Source: Campylobacterales bacterium
GTDB lineage: Bacteria > Campylobacterota > Campylobacteria > Campylobacterales > Nitratiruptoraceae
Length of the DNA: 45,810 bases
Direction of reading: 5' to 3'
Assembly: GCA_027082175.1 (NCBI GenBank)
Contig: JALWIX010000069.1
Span: forward strand, 1 to 45,810
The position numbers and the translations under genes are program-made. Within the stretch, counting starts at the first letter, position 1. Each line of letters opens with the position of its first letter. Below the pieces are notes generated by a model. The model was not told where the DNA came from. It made no database searches and saw only the letters and a list, made by a program, of their open reading frames with translations. Shown here one piece after another: positions 6,542-13,952 of the stretch.

Positions 6542-9045
6542 GCTGCGATCACTGCAATCTCGAATTTGACGAAAAGGTTATGATAGAAGATGAGATTGAC
6601 GGAGAAAAGAAGTATTTTTGTTGTAAAGGGTGTCAGGGAGTTTATCATCTTTTAAAAGAGGAGGGTCTTGATAGTTTTTACGATAAACTAGGGAGCACAA
6701 AGCTTCAGCCTGCTGTTAAGAAAGAGGATGATCTAAAAAAGTTTGATCTAGAGGGTTTTATCAAAAAATATGTAAAAGTGAGAGATGATGGGCTTTATGA
6801 AATAAATCTCATTATAGAGGGGATTCACTGTGCAGCTTGCGTGTGGCTCAATGAAAAGGTTCTTCACCAAACTCCCGGAGTCATAGAGGCTACTATCAAC
6901 TATACCAACAATAAAGCAAAAATCGTTTGGGACCCAGAAGAGATAAAACTCTCTAAGATTATAGAAACGATCCGCTCTATAGGGTATAACGCTTATCCTT
7001 ACGACCCAAAACTTCAAGAAGAGAGAGCCGTAAAACAAAGGAGAGAATACTACGCTCGCATATTAGTAGCGGTTTTTGCGACTATGAATATCATGTGGAT
7101 AGCTATAGCTCAGTATGTGGGACTTTTTACCGGAATGAGACGAGATATTAAAGATATTTTAAATTTTGCCGAATTCGTGTTGGCTACTCCTACTCTTTTT
7201 TATAGCGGATGGGTATATTACAGAAGCGCCTATTACGGCTTGAAGCATCGCTTTGTCAATATGGATCTGCTCGTAGCAACGGGAGCTACGCTAGCTTATA
7301 TCTACTCCGTTTACGCTATGATAACACGAACCGGAGAAGTGTATTTTGATTCTGTAACTATGATAGTTACATTTATTTTGGTTGGAAAATATCTTGAAGT
7401 TTTAAGTAAAAAACAGGCTGTTGATACTCTAGACTCTATCTTGGGTACCATTCCTACCGAAGTTACGGTTGTAAAGGAGAATGAAAAAGCTCTAGTGATG
7501 GTGGAAAATGTGGAGCCCGGAGACATCATAGAGATAAAGCCTGGTGAAAAAGTTGTTATTGACGGTGTTATCATAAACGGAAGCGCTTCCTTTGACGAAA
7601 GCTCTTTAACGGGAGAGAGCGAGCCCGTATTTAAAAAAGAGGGAGATGAGGTATTAAGCGGCTCTATCTGTATAGACGGGGTAGTTAGGTATAGAGCGAA
7701 AAAAGATTTTTCTGCCTCGCTTCTATCAAATATCGTCTCGCTACTTGAAGATTCTATAACTAAAAAGCCTAAAATAGAGAGACTTGTAAATCAGATTTCG
7801 GGATATTTTAGCGTTACGATTCTTTCTATCGCTTTTTTAACTTTTATAGGGTGGTATTTTTATGCGGGAGAGTTTGAAAAGGCTTTGATAGTGGCTATTT
7901 CGGTAGTTGTTATAGCTTGTCCTTGCGCTTTGGGGCTTGCTACTCCGATGGCTACTTTGGTAGGCATAGGTATAGCCGCTAAGAGAGGACTTCTTTTTAA
8001 AGAGGCAGCGTTTTTGGAAACTATGGCAAAAAGCGATATGCTTGTTTTGGATAAAACTGGAACGATAACGGAAGGAAAGCCGAGTGTAATTACCTATGAA
8101 AAGTTAAAAGATTTTGATGAGAGTATAGTTTTGGAGCTTGTAAAAAACTCAAACCATCCTATTAGTAAGGGGGTTGAGAGGTTTATAGTAGAGAAGATGG
8201 TAAGGGGAGAAGGTGATAAGGGGGTAAGGTGGCAAGGTGATAAGGGGGTAAGGTGGCAAGGGGTGAAGGAGGGAAGGAGTGAAGATGAATATTTTCGTAC
8301 TCACACCCACACCCACACTTCAATATTGAAGGTTGAAAAGTTTAAAGAGATAAAAGCAAAAGGGATGATTGCTAAAATTGGTGGCAAAAGAGTTTTGGGA
8401 GGAAATATTGAGCTTTTAAAAGAGTTTGGGATAGATGTAGAAATAGAGAGTGAAAATAGTATATTTTTGGTTGCGATAGAAAACGAGCTTGTAGCGGTTT
8501 TTGAACTTAGCGATAAGATAAAAGAGGGAGCCGCCGAAGCAATCTCTAAGATTAAAGAGTTGGGTATAAGAGTTGTAATGTTAACCGGTGATAATGAAAA
8601 AGTAGCCAAAAAAGTGGCCGATACGCTTGGGATAGAAGAGTTTTACGCAAAACTTTTGCCGCAAGATAAAAGTGCCTACATAGATAAGTTTCATAAAGAT
8701 GGGCATATCATCGTAATGGCCGGAGACGGGATAAACGACTCTATAGCCCTTGCTCGAAGCGATATAGCCATAGCGATGGGAAGTGGGGCGGATGTGGCCA
8801 TAAGCGTTAGCGATATAGTTTTACTTGATGAAAAACCAAAGAGTATATATGAAGCTTATAAGATAAGTAGAAGAACCTTTAAAGCGGTCAAAGAGAATCT
8901 AGCTCTCTCTTTGATATATAACACTTTTGCGGTTCCGGTAGCGGTGATGGGGTTTGTCAATCCTTTAGTAGCCGCTATTTCTATGTCTTTAAGTTCGTTA
9001 TTGGTTGTTGGAAATTCGTTTAGAATTAAGTTGAGTGATAAGTGA
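6529..9045 (+). CDS. ccoI: Copper-transporting P1B-type ATPase CcoI/FixI, with repeat-derived insertion
   Basis: The enzyme exports Cu for assembly of cbb3 cytochrome oxidase. In order: an N-terminal Cys-rich metal-binding domain (CDHCNLEF, FCCKGCQG), a heavy-metal domain with GIHCAAC near 100, eight membrane helices, TGES at about 361, CPC at 464-466, DKTGT at about 508, the nucleotide-domain HP in NHPISKG, MLTGDN and GDGIND at about 733. Residues about 557-599 are an insertion encoded by tandem repeats, including GDKGVRWQ twice and THTHTH. It lies after the HP helix, a loop that can tolerate insertion. The start is TTG 6529 with GAGAGGGGAA upstream. The C-terminal LSDK and stop lie in another repeat arm. 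ccoS follows. The length of 838 aa exceeds the usual size because of the insertion. Confidence 0.93.
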   Translation: MSKISCDHCNLEFDEKVMIEDEIDGEKKYFCCKGCQGVYHLLKEEGLDSFYDKLGSTKLQPAVKKEDDLKKFDLEGFIKKYVKVRDDGLYEINLIIEGIHCAACVWLNEKVLHQTPGVIEATINYTNNKAKIVWDPEEIKLSKIIETIRSIGYNAYPYDPKLQEERAVKQRREYYARILVAVFATMNIMWIAIAQYVGLFTGMRRDIKDILNFAEFVLATPTLFYSGWVYYRSAYYGLKHRFVNMDLLVATGATLAYIYSVYAMITRTGEVYFDSVTMIVTFILVGKYLEVLSKKQAVDTLDSILGTIPTEVTVVKENEKALVMVENVEPGDIIEIKPGEKVVIDGVIINGSASFDESSLTGESEPVFKKEGDEVLSGSICIDGVVRYRAKKDFSASLLSNIVSLLEDSITKKPKIERLVNQISGYFSVTILSIAFLTFIGWYFYAGEFEKALIVAISVVVIACPCALGLATPMATLVGIGIAAKRGLLFKEAAFLETMAKSDMLVLDKTGTITEGKPSVITYEKLKDFDESIVLELVKNSNHPISKGVERFIVEKMVRGEGDKGVRWQGDKGVRWQGVKEGRSEDEYFRTHTHTHTSILKVEKFKEIKAKGMIAKIGGKRVLGGNIELLKEFGIDVEIESENSIFLVAIENELVAVFELSDKIKEGAAEAISKIKELGIRVVMLTGDNEKVAKKVADTLGIEEFYAKLLPQDKSAYIDKFHKDGHIIVMAGDGINDSIALARSDIAIAMGSGADVAISVSDIVLLDEKPKSIYEAYKISRRTFKAVKENLALSLIYNTFAVPVAVMGFVNPLVAAISMSLSSLLVVGNSFRIKLSDK
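8197..8325 (+). repeat. Short-unit repeat insertion inside ccoI (G-arm plus C-arm)
   Basis: A G-rich arm contains a perfect 24-bp direct repeat (8212-8235 and 8236-8259) made of three 8-bp units: GGTGATAA, GGGGGTAA, GGTGGCAA. More degenerate units run to about 8287. After a short AT-rich centre comes a C-rich arm, ACTCACACCCACACCC and onward. Both arms stay in frame. The overall form matches the repeat family seen elsewhere in this window. Confidence 0.85.
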
Positions 9046-9086
9046 GGAGTGCGGAATTATTGGTGTATTAGTGTATTGGTGTATTT
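9031..9086 (+). repeat. G-arm repeat at the ccoI 3' end
   Basis: Degenerate units GAGTGATAAGTGAGGAGTG provide the last ccoI codons and stop. They are followed by three 8-bp units (GGTGTATT, AGTGTATT, GGTGTATT) at 9062-9085. No facing C-rich arm is seen before ccoS. Confidence 0.75.
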
Positions 9087-9126
9087 GAATCAAACTTTAT
9101 GAATAATAAATATAAAAAGGAAAAAA

Positions 9127-9360
9127 ATGAGTGCCGGTATAATAGCTATGATGTTAGGTATTTCGACGCTTCTTGGCGCTTTAGGATTGGCGGCTTTGTT
9201 GTGGGGACTAAGAACGGGACAGTTTGACGATACTTCAAAGTTTTTGGATGGCGCTAGATTTGATGGAGAAGAAGAACTAAAAGATGCCGTTATGATGGAG
9301 GAAAAGAGAAAAAAAGCTTTAGAAAAGAGAAGAAAAGATAAAAGGGTAATGCCGGATTGA
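9127..9360 (+). CDS. ccoS: cbb3-type cytochrome oxidase assembly protein CcoS
   Basis: This small inner-membrane protein (77 aa) is needed for cofactor insertion into cbb3 oxidase. One N-terminal membrane helix (about 3-27) is followed by the family signature LLWGLRTGQFDD at about 24-35, then a highly charged Lys/Glu/Arg tail (KRKKALEKRRKDKR). The ATG at 9127 has AAAAAGG seven bases upstream. It follows ccoI by 81 bp, a gap filled largely by repeat units, and fits a ccoI-ccoS operon. The stop TGA at 9358 is where the left arm of the first 4HB element begins. The tail is longer and more basic than I would expect, but the core motif is unambiguous. Confidence 0.93.
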   Translation: MSAGIIAMMLGISTLLGALGLAALLWGLRTGQFDDTSKFLDGARFDGEEELKDAVMMEEKRKKALEKRRKDKRVMPD

Positions 9361-9685
9361 TTATGAGTGATGAGTAATCAGTGACGACAAATAAAAAAAT
9401 AAGTTATTTCAATACCTAGCAACATAGCAGAAGGAGCTGCAAGACAATCAAACAAAGAGTTTATTCAGTTTTTATATATAGCTTTAGGTTCGTTATCTGA
9501 ATTAGAAACTCAATTAATAATTGCCAATAATTTAAATTTTATAAATATTGATAATTCAATTTTAGAATTGATAGAAAAAATTAGAAAAATGATAATTGGA
9601 TTGATTAAATATAATAAAAACAAAATTCATTAATAATTATACTCACTTTTTACTGATCACTGCTTACTGTTTGCTGATCACTAAC
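9358..9685 (+). mobile_element. Decayed 4HB element with inverted short-unit repeat arms (copy A)
   Basis: The left arm (9358-9390) reads GAGTGATGAGTAATCAGTGA. The right arm (9641-9685) is C-rich, and its reverse complement is built from the same AGTGATCAG/AGTAAGCAG units, so the arms are inverted. Between them lies a 5'-truncated four-helix-bundle gene. The right edge abuts the stop codon of the minus-strand 34-residue ORF at 9686; the left edge abuts the ccoS stop. Nothing else is seen inside. The element boundaries are inferred from where the repeats end. Confidence 0.65.
9403..9633 (+). pseudogene. 5'-truncated four-helix-bundle (23S rRNA intervening-sequence) protein
   Basis: The frame from 9403 encodes about 76 residues beginning VISIPSNIAEGAARQ, then KEFIQFLYIALGS and LSELETQ, ending at TAA 9631. 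This aligns with the intact copy at 11882 from its VISIPSN onward; about 44 N-terminal residues carrying the usual VWQ motif are missing. No start codon or ribosome site precedes the remnant, and a stop lies at 9400. The family is PF05635/TIGR02436. The protein is closer to the broken copy at 32038-32392 than to the intact one (both read FLYIALGS). Confidence 0.8.
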
Positions 9686-9790
9686 TTATTTCTGTTTATC
9701 CAAAAGATACCAAAGAAGGGCTAAGAGGATAGGCAGGGCAAACCAGACTGCTATTTGAGGAGTCGCTGGGTTTTTCAATATGTCTTGCAT
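9686..9790 (-). CDS. Predicted 34-residue single-pass membrane protein
   Basis: This ORF is absent from the supplied track. It runs from ATG at 9790 to TAA at 9686: a short polar N-terminus (MQDILKNPATPQ), one strong hydrophobic segment (FALPILLALLWYLL) and a DKQK tail. It lies 56 bp downstream of cytochrome c553 on the same strand, after a terminator-like hairpin. No clear ribosome site is visible (AAGTTTATAACAA precedes the ATG). The composition suits a small subunit or accessory of a membrane redox complex, but that is speculation from context near ccoS and c553. Confidence 0.45.
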   Translation of the reverse strand: MQDILKNPATPQIAVWFALPILLALLWYLLDKQK

Positions 9791-9805
9791 ATTTGTTATA
9801 AACTT

Positions 9806-9840
9806 AAAACTATTTCCGGGCAAAAGCCCGAAAATTTTTA
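9806..9840 (-). terminator. Hairpin downstream of cytochrome c553
   Basis: On the minus strand CGGGC TTTT GCCCG forms a tight stem-loop, 17 bp after the c553 stop, with A/T flanks (AAAATTTT before, TAGTTTT after). It is a plausible intrinsic terminator with a modest U-tract. Confidence 0.6.
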
Positions 9841-9846
9841 AGTAAA

Positions 9847-10146
9847 TTAGAATTTAGAGATATATTCTGATACAGCTTCGATGTCAGCGTCGCTATAAGA
9901 AGCAACTTGACCTTTCATAAGGCCGCCCATTCCGTAAACGTTTCTTGTACCCGCTTTATATCCTTTAAGAGCTTCAACTAGCTTATCTTTGCTCCAACCT
10001 TTAATTGGCTTAGATTTCCCAAGTGCGTGTTTTTCACCATGAGCGCCGTGGCATCCCGCACATTTTTTATATAGAGCCGCTCCGTCAGCCGCCATAAGGC
10101 TCATAGTTCCAGCAGCGATAAGTCCTATGATTGCCAATTTTTTCAT
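9847..10146 (-). CDS. Periplasmic class I cytochrome c553
   Basis: This 99-aa electron carrier starts with a Sec signal peptide (MKKLAIIGLIAAGTMSLMA, cleavage expected before ADGAALY). The haem-binding CAGCH is near residue 29, and the distal Met ligand is probably in GGLMKGQVAS. It probably donates electrons to the cbb3 oxidase whose assembly factors CcoI and CcoS are encoded just upstream on the other strand. ATG 10146 is preceded by AAAGGAG. A TATAAT on the minus strand at 10207-10202 and a 7-5-7 palindrome between it and the gene suggest its own regulated promoter. The size and motifs are typical of c553 in Campylobacterota. Confidence 0.93.
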   Translation of the reverse strand: MKKLAIIGLIAAGTMSLMAADGAALYKKCAGCHGAHGEKHALGKSKPIKGWSKDKLVEALKGYKAGTRNVYGMGGLMKGQVASYSDADIEAVSEYISKF

Positions 10147-10164
10147 TTATACTCCTTTATAGAT

Positions 10165-10207
10165 TTTGCACAGTAGGTGCAAATTTGATTAAGTCGTTCA
10201 TATTATA
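10165..10207 (-). promoter_or_regulatory. Candidate promoter and operator of cytochrome c553
   Basis: TATAAT on the minus strand (10207-10202) would place the transcript start near 10195. Downstream is a perfect inverted repeat TTTGCAC-AGTAG-GTGCAAA (10165-10183). It could be a repressor site or an mRNA hairpin in the leader. No -35 box is evident, as is normal for Campylobacterota. Confidence 0.45.
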
Positions 10208-10321
10208 AATTATGAAATCTTTAATAAAGATAAAGAGTTGTAGAATTGCATTAAAATATTGTTTGTGATAAGAAAAGAAACAAATATAGTTTTAAATATC
10301 GAAAATGAAGGAATGTTCAGT

Positions 10322-10828
10322 ATGAATAAAGCTATTTTTTTAGATAGAGACGGAGTTATAAATATAGATAAATCTTATGTTTACAAAATTGATGACTTTG
10401 AATTTGTTGAAGGATTGATGAAAGCGCTAAAACATTTTCAAGATTTAGGGTATCTGCTTATAGTTGTAACTAATCAGTCCGGAATAGGTAGAGGATATTA
10501 TACTATCAATGATTTTAAAAAACTAACTCACTGGATGTTGGAAGAGTTTAAAAGAGAAAAGATTGATATAAAAAAGGTGTTTTTTTGTCCTCATTCTCCG
10601 GAAGAAAGGTGTGAATGCAGAAAACCCCAACCTGGAATGATAAAAGAAGCGGCAAAAGAGTTTGATATAGAACTTAAAAACTCATGGATGATAGGAGATA
10701 AAGAGAGCGATATTGAGGCTGCTTTGAGTGCCGGTATAAAAAATACGATATTGATAGGAGATATGGATACGAAAGCGAAATTTAAAGTTAAATCGATTTT
10801 AGATACAATTTCTATAATTAAAAAGTAG
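10322..10828 (+). CDS. gmhB: D-glycero-D-manno-heptose 1,7-bisphosphate 7-phosphatase
   Basis: This HAD-family phosphatase (168 aa) makes heptose 1-phosphate for LPS core. It has the nucleophile motif FLDRDGVIN at the N-terminus, VTNQSGIGRGYY with the phosphate-binding Thr, the GmhB zinc-site cysteines in CPHSPEERCECRKPQPG, and the C-terminal GDKESDI. The ORF track starts at TTG 10259. The ATG at 10322 is preferred because MNKAIFLDRDG is the family N-terminus and AAGGA lies nine bases upstream; ATG 10313 is too close to that site. It opens a gmhB-hldD-hldE-gmhA series, with hldD starting 30 bp later. Confidence 0.92.
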   Translation: MNKAIFLDRDGVINIDKSYVYKIDDFEFVEGLMKALKHFQDLGYLLIVVTNQSGIGRGYYTINDFKKLTHWMLEEFKREKIDIKKVFFCPHSPEERCECRKPQPGMIKEAAKEFDIELKNSWMIGDKESDIEAALSAGIKNTILIGDMDTKAKFKVKSILDTISIIKK

Positions 10829-10858
10829 AACGTAGCCGGTAAATTACAAGGAGAATAG

Positions 10859-11863
10859 ATGAGATATTGCGATATAGACTTTAATAATAAAACCGTTTTA
10901 ATAACGGGAGGAGCCGGTTTTATAGGGAGCAATCTGGCTTTCTATTTTCAAGAAAATTTTCCCGAGTGCAAAGTGGTTGTTTTTGACAAATTTAGAACCG
11001 AAGAGAAGTTTTCAAACGGTAATTTGACTAGTTTTGGCCATTTTAAAAACCTTATAGGTTTTAAAGGTGAAATTATAAGCGGAGATATCACAAATAAAGA
11101 AGATATTGAGAGATTAAACGATTTTAAGTTTGACTATATTTTCCATCAAGCCGCTATTAGCGATACTACGGTTCAAGATCAAAAGATAATGGTAGATACT
11201 AACGTGAATGCTTTTAAAGACCTTTTAGATATGGCGGTTATGATGAAAGCGGGGATGATCTACGCTTCTAGCGGAGCCGTTTACGGAAAACTACCTGCTC
11301 CTCATAGAGTGGGCAAAGAGGCTCCCGCAAATATATACGGATTTAGCAAACTTATGATGGATAATTTAGCTTATGAATATATGAAAAAAAGTGACATTCC
11401 TATCGTAGGGCTTAGATATTTTAATGTTTACGGTCCTAGAGAATACTACAAAAACAAAACCGCGTCTATGGTACTTCAGTTTGGTTTGCAGATACTGAGC
11501 GGACAAAATCCTAGACTTTTTGTAGGAAGTGACAAGATAAAAAGGGACTTTGTGTATGTGGAAGATATTATACAAGCCAACATTAAAGCCTGTAATCCGA
11601 AAAAAAGCGGAGTTTATAACGCCGCTACCGGGATTGCTAGAAGTTTTCAAGATATAGTCGATATTTTACAAAAAGAGTTAAACACTGAACTTCCTTGTGA
11701 ATGTATTCCAAACCCTTACGAAAAACAGTATCAGTTTTTTACTCAGGCCGATATCGAACCAACCAAAAAGTTTTTAGATTATGAACCTAGATTTTCTTTA
11801 GAAGAGGGTATAAAAGCAGATATACCTTATATTAAAAAGATTTATGATGAGGAAGTAAGGTAG
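10859..11863 (+). CDS. hldD: ADP-L-glycero-D-manno-heptose 6-epimerase
   Basis: This is the last step of ADP-heptose synthesis, inverting C6 of ADP-D,D-heptose. The extended SDR fold is shown by TGGAGFIGSNLA at about 18-29, a Ser-rich YASSGAVYG segment, the catalytic YxxxK in YGFSKLMMD at about 160 and LRYFNVYGPRE. The length of 334 aa is normal for HldD. ATG 10859 has AAGGAGAA upstream. The final residues EEVR and the TAG stop are written in the left arm of the 4HB element that follows (AAGGTAGAAGGTAGAAGGG), so the C-terminus may have been altered by the insertion. Confidence 0.93.
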   Translation: MRYCDIDFNNKTVLITGGAGFIGSNLAFYFQENFPECKVVVFDKFRTEEKFSNGNLTSFGHFKNLIGFKGEIISGDITNKEDIERLNDFKFDYIFHQAAISDTTVQDQKIMVDTNVNAFKDLLDMAVMMKAGMIYASSGAVYGKLPAPHRVGKEAPANIYGFSKLMMDNLAYEYMKKSDIPIVGLRYFNVYGPREYYKNKTASMVLQFGLQILSGQNPRLFVGSDKIKRDFVYVEDIIQANIKACNPKKSGVYNAATGIARSFQDIVDILQKELNTELPCECIPNPYEKQYQFFTQADIEPTKKFLDYEPRFSLEEGIKADIPYIKKIYDEEVR

Positions 11864-12279
11864 AAGGTAGAAGGGAATAAAGTGAGAAATAATCAATATA
11901 GAGATTTAATTGTTTGGCAAAAAGCAATGAAACTAGTTGAATTAGTTTATGAGAAATTGCTATATTTTCCGAAAGAAGAAATATATGGTTTGGCATCTCA
12001 GATAAAAAGATCAGTGATATCTATTCCAAGTAACATTGCAGAAGGTAAAGGAAGAAAAACAGATAAAGAATTTATACAGTTTTTACATATTGCTTTAGGC
12101 TCTTTATATGAACTTCAAACTCAAATTGAACTTGCCAAAAGATTAAATATGATAGAAAATATTGATGAAATAGAAAATAGAAGTTTAGAAATAGAAAAAA
12201 TGTTAAATGCATTGATAAATTCTAAAAAGGAATATAAATGATATCTTCATCCTTCAACCTTCATCCTTCAACCTATATT
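11846..12279 (+). mobile_element. Intact 4HB element with inverted 7-bp-unit arms (copy B)
   Basis: The left arm (11846-11877) contains units such as GGTAGAA twice. The right arm (12243-12279) contains a perfect 14-bp direct repeat, TTCATCCTTCAACC at 12246-12259 and again at 12260-12273. Its reverse complement reads GGTTGAAGGATGAA, so the arms are inverted and of the same unit type. The arms enclose one intact four-helix-bundle gene. The left arm writes the end of hldD and the right arm writes the beginning of hldE. Mobility is inferred, not shown. Confidence 0.7.
11882..12241 (+). CDS. Four-helix-bundle protein (23S rRNA intervening-sequence family)
   Basis: This 119-aa all-helical protein belongs to PF05635/TIGR02436: YRDLIVWQKAMKLVELVY at the N-terminus, SQIKRSVISIPSNIAEG at about 40-56, KEFIQFLHIALGSLYELQTQ at about 63-82, and a last helix. 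It includes the rRNA intervening-sequence ORF and is related in fold to the accessory Avd protein of diversity-generating retroelements; its biochemical role is unknown. The start is GTG 11882 after AGAAGGG, which is part of the repeat arm. Its TGA overlaps the ATG of hldE. It is the only intact copy of three in this window, and no reverse transcriptase or rRNA is nearby. Confidence 0.88.
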   Translation: MRNNQYRDLIVWQKAMKLVELVYEKLLYFPKEEIYGLASQIKRSVISIPSNIAEGKGRKTDKEFIQFLHIALGSLYELQTQIELAKRLNMIENIDEIENRSLEIEKMLNALINSKKEYK

Positions 12280-13677
12280 CCTAAAATCCTAGTAGTAGGT
12301 GATCTTATGATAGATCACTACCTTTGGGGAGAGTGTGAGAGGATATCTCCCGAAGCTCCTGTACAGGTGGTCGATGTCAAAGAGGAGAGCTTTGTTCTTG
12401 GCGGAGCCGGGAACGTTTTAAACAATCTAAAAGCTTTTGGAGCCGAAGTAAGCGTAGTTAGTGTTGTTGGAGATGACGAAAACGGAGAATGGCTAGAGAA
12501 AAGATTAGAAAAAAGAGGTATAAAAAAGCTGGCTCTAATAAAAGAGAAGGGAAGAAAAACTAGTAAAAAAAGTAGAGTTATAGCTTCTCATCAACAGATA
12601 GTGAGGTTTGATAAAGAGAGTAAAGATGATATCTCTAAAAGAAGTGAAGATGAAATTTTGAAAGTTTTAAAGAAAAATGTCTCGGATTTTGATCTAATTT
12701 TGCTTTCTGATTACGGGAAAGGGGTTTTAACTGCTTCGTTGACTCAGAAGATCGTTTCTTTAGCAAAAGGAAAGATTCCGGTCTTTGTGGATCCAAAAGG
12801 AAAAGATTATAGCAAATACAAAGGAGCCGATCTAATAACTCCTAACAAAAAAGAGGCGTCAATCGCTACCGGTATCGAAATAAAAGATGAAAAGAGTTTA
12901 AAAGAGGCAGGATTTTATTTGAAAAATGCGTATGATTTAAAAAATGTGATAATAACTTTGTCAGAAGAAGGCCTGGCTATATTTGAAGATAAGATGGTAA
13001 AGATACCTACCGTAGCTAAAGAGGTTTATGACGTTACGGGAGCCGGCGATACGGTATTGGCCGCTTTGGGTTTTGCGGTTGCAAGCGGAAAGAGCTTAAG
13101 AGAGGCTGCGCGGTTTGCCAATCTTGCGGCCGGGGTAGTTGTGGGAAAAGTTGGTTGTGCTACGGCTACTTTAGAAGAGATAGAAGAGTATGAAAGCTCT
13201 TTGCATAAAAGTAGTTCCGAGGAGCATATAAAAAGCTTTGAAGAGATCAAAAAAGTCGTTGAATATCTAAAAAACAAAAATAAAAAGATTGTTTTTACCA
13301 ACGGCTGTTTCGATATCCTACATATAGGACATGTGAAATATCTTGAAAAAGCTAAAAAACTTGGCGATGTTTTGATAGTAGGCCTTAACGCCGATGAAAG
13401 CGTTAGAAGATTAAAAGGTGATGATAGACCCGTAAATAGCGAGTATGACAGAGCTTATTTGCTTGCCGCTTTGGAAGCTGTTGATTATGTGGTGATTTTC
13501 AAAGAGGATACTCCTTATGAGCTTATAAAAGTAATCCAACCGGATATTTTGGTAAAAGGAGCCGATTATAAAGATAAAGAGATAGTAGGCAGCGATATAG
13601 CAAAAGAGGTAAAACTTATAGAGTTTATTGAAGGTAAGAGTACGAGTAAGATTATTGAGAAAGTGAGGAGGGGATAG
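12238..13677 (+). CDS. hldE: Bifunctional heptose 7-phosphate kinase / heptose 1-phosphate adenylyltransferase
   Basis: The two enzymes are fused (479 aa). The PfkB-type kinase domain (about 15-320) has VVGDLMIDHYLWG, LGGAGNV and the catalytic DVTGAGDTVLAAL. The nucleotidyltransferase domain (about 340-479) has FTNGCFDILHIGHVKYL and VGLNADESVRRLKG. Residues 2-14 (ISSSFNLHPSTYI) are encoded by the right arm of the 4HB element, and the start ATG 12238 overlaps the 4HB stop. Its ribosome site AAAAAGG lies in the 4HB gene, so HldE expression now depends on the element. The C-terminal VRRG and TAG come from another repeat arm. The original start was probably just before PKILVVGD. Confidence 0.94.
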   Translation: MISSSFNLHPSTYIPKILVVGDLMIDHYLWGECERISPEAPVQVVDVKEESFVLGGAGNVLNNLKAFGAEVSVVSVVGDDENGEWLEKRLEKRGIKKLALIKEKGRKTSKKSRVIASHQQIVRFDKESKDDISKRSEDEILKVLKKNVSDFDLILLSDYGKGVLTASLTQKIVSLAKGKIPVFVDPKGKDYSKYKGADLITPNKKEASIATGIEIKDEKSLKEAGFYLKNAYDLKNVIITLSEEGLAIFEDKMVKIPTVAKEVYDVTGAGDTVLAALGFAVASGKSLREAARFANLAAGVVVGKVGCATATLEEIEEYESSLHKSSSEEHIKSFEEIKKVVEYLKNKNKKIVFTNGCFDILHIGHVKYLEKAKKLGDVLIVGLNADESVRRLKGDDRPVNSEYDRAYLLAALEAVDYVVIFKEDTPYELIKVIQPDILVKGADYKDKEIVGSDIAKEVKLIEFIEGKSTSKIIEKVRRG

Positions 13678-13718
13678 GTGGTAAGGCGATGAGGGGATAA
13701 GGTGGTATGGTGGTGTAA
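13660..13718 (+). repeat. G-arm repeat at the hldE 3' end
   Basis: GTGAGGAGGGGATAG ends hldE. It is followed by degenerate GGTGGTAAGG, CGATGAGG, GGATAAGG and GGTGGTATGG units up to an A-run. No matching C-rich arm follows; the next structure is the nested inverted repeat at 13744. Confidence 0.75.
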
Positions 13719-13743
13719 AAAAAAACTAATTTTAATTGAGGCC

Positions 13744-13913
13744 TCTGAAAAATTACAAATTGAACGAAGGATTTGAAATTTTAGCTTGAAAATTTTATGT
13801 TCGCCAAAAGGCAAAAAAGTGCGCTTGTTTAGCACTTTTTAATAAAATTTACAAGCGCGTTAGTTTTACTAAAAATTTCAACTCTCCTGAGTGAAATTTT
13901 GTAATTTTTCAGA
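13744..13913. repeat. 170-bp nested inverted-repeat element between hldE and gmhA
   Basis: Perfect 16-bp outer arms (TCTGAAAAATTACAAA at 13744-13759, its complement at 13898-13913) enclose imperfect inner arms (TTGAAATTTTAG against CTAAAAATTTCAA) and two overlapping hairpins. AAAAAGTGC/GCACTTTTT (13814-13840) looks like an intrinsic terminator. GCGCTTGT/ACAAGCGC (13821-13858) excludes it. No ORF is supported here. It may be a MITE, or a structured RNA or attenuator acting on gmhA. This region, with the G-arm before it, fills the 275-bp gap. Confidence 0.65.
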
Positions 13914-13952
13914 ACATTCAGTTCATTTTTTAAAAAGTTAAAAAGGAAAAAA

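Noticed and set aside
10259-10321. N-terminal extension of GmhB
   Set aside because: The conserved N-terminus begins at MNKAIFLDRDG, with AAGGA suitably spaced before 10322.
13566-13835. Minus-strand ORF of 89 aa
   Set aside because: It overlaps hldE and the repeat region, has no ribosome site and its composition is that of an antisense shadow.
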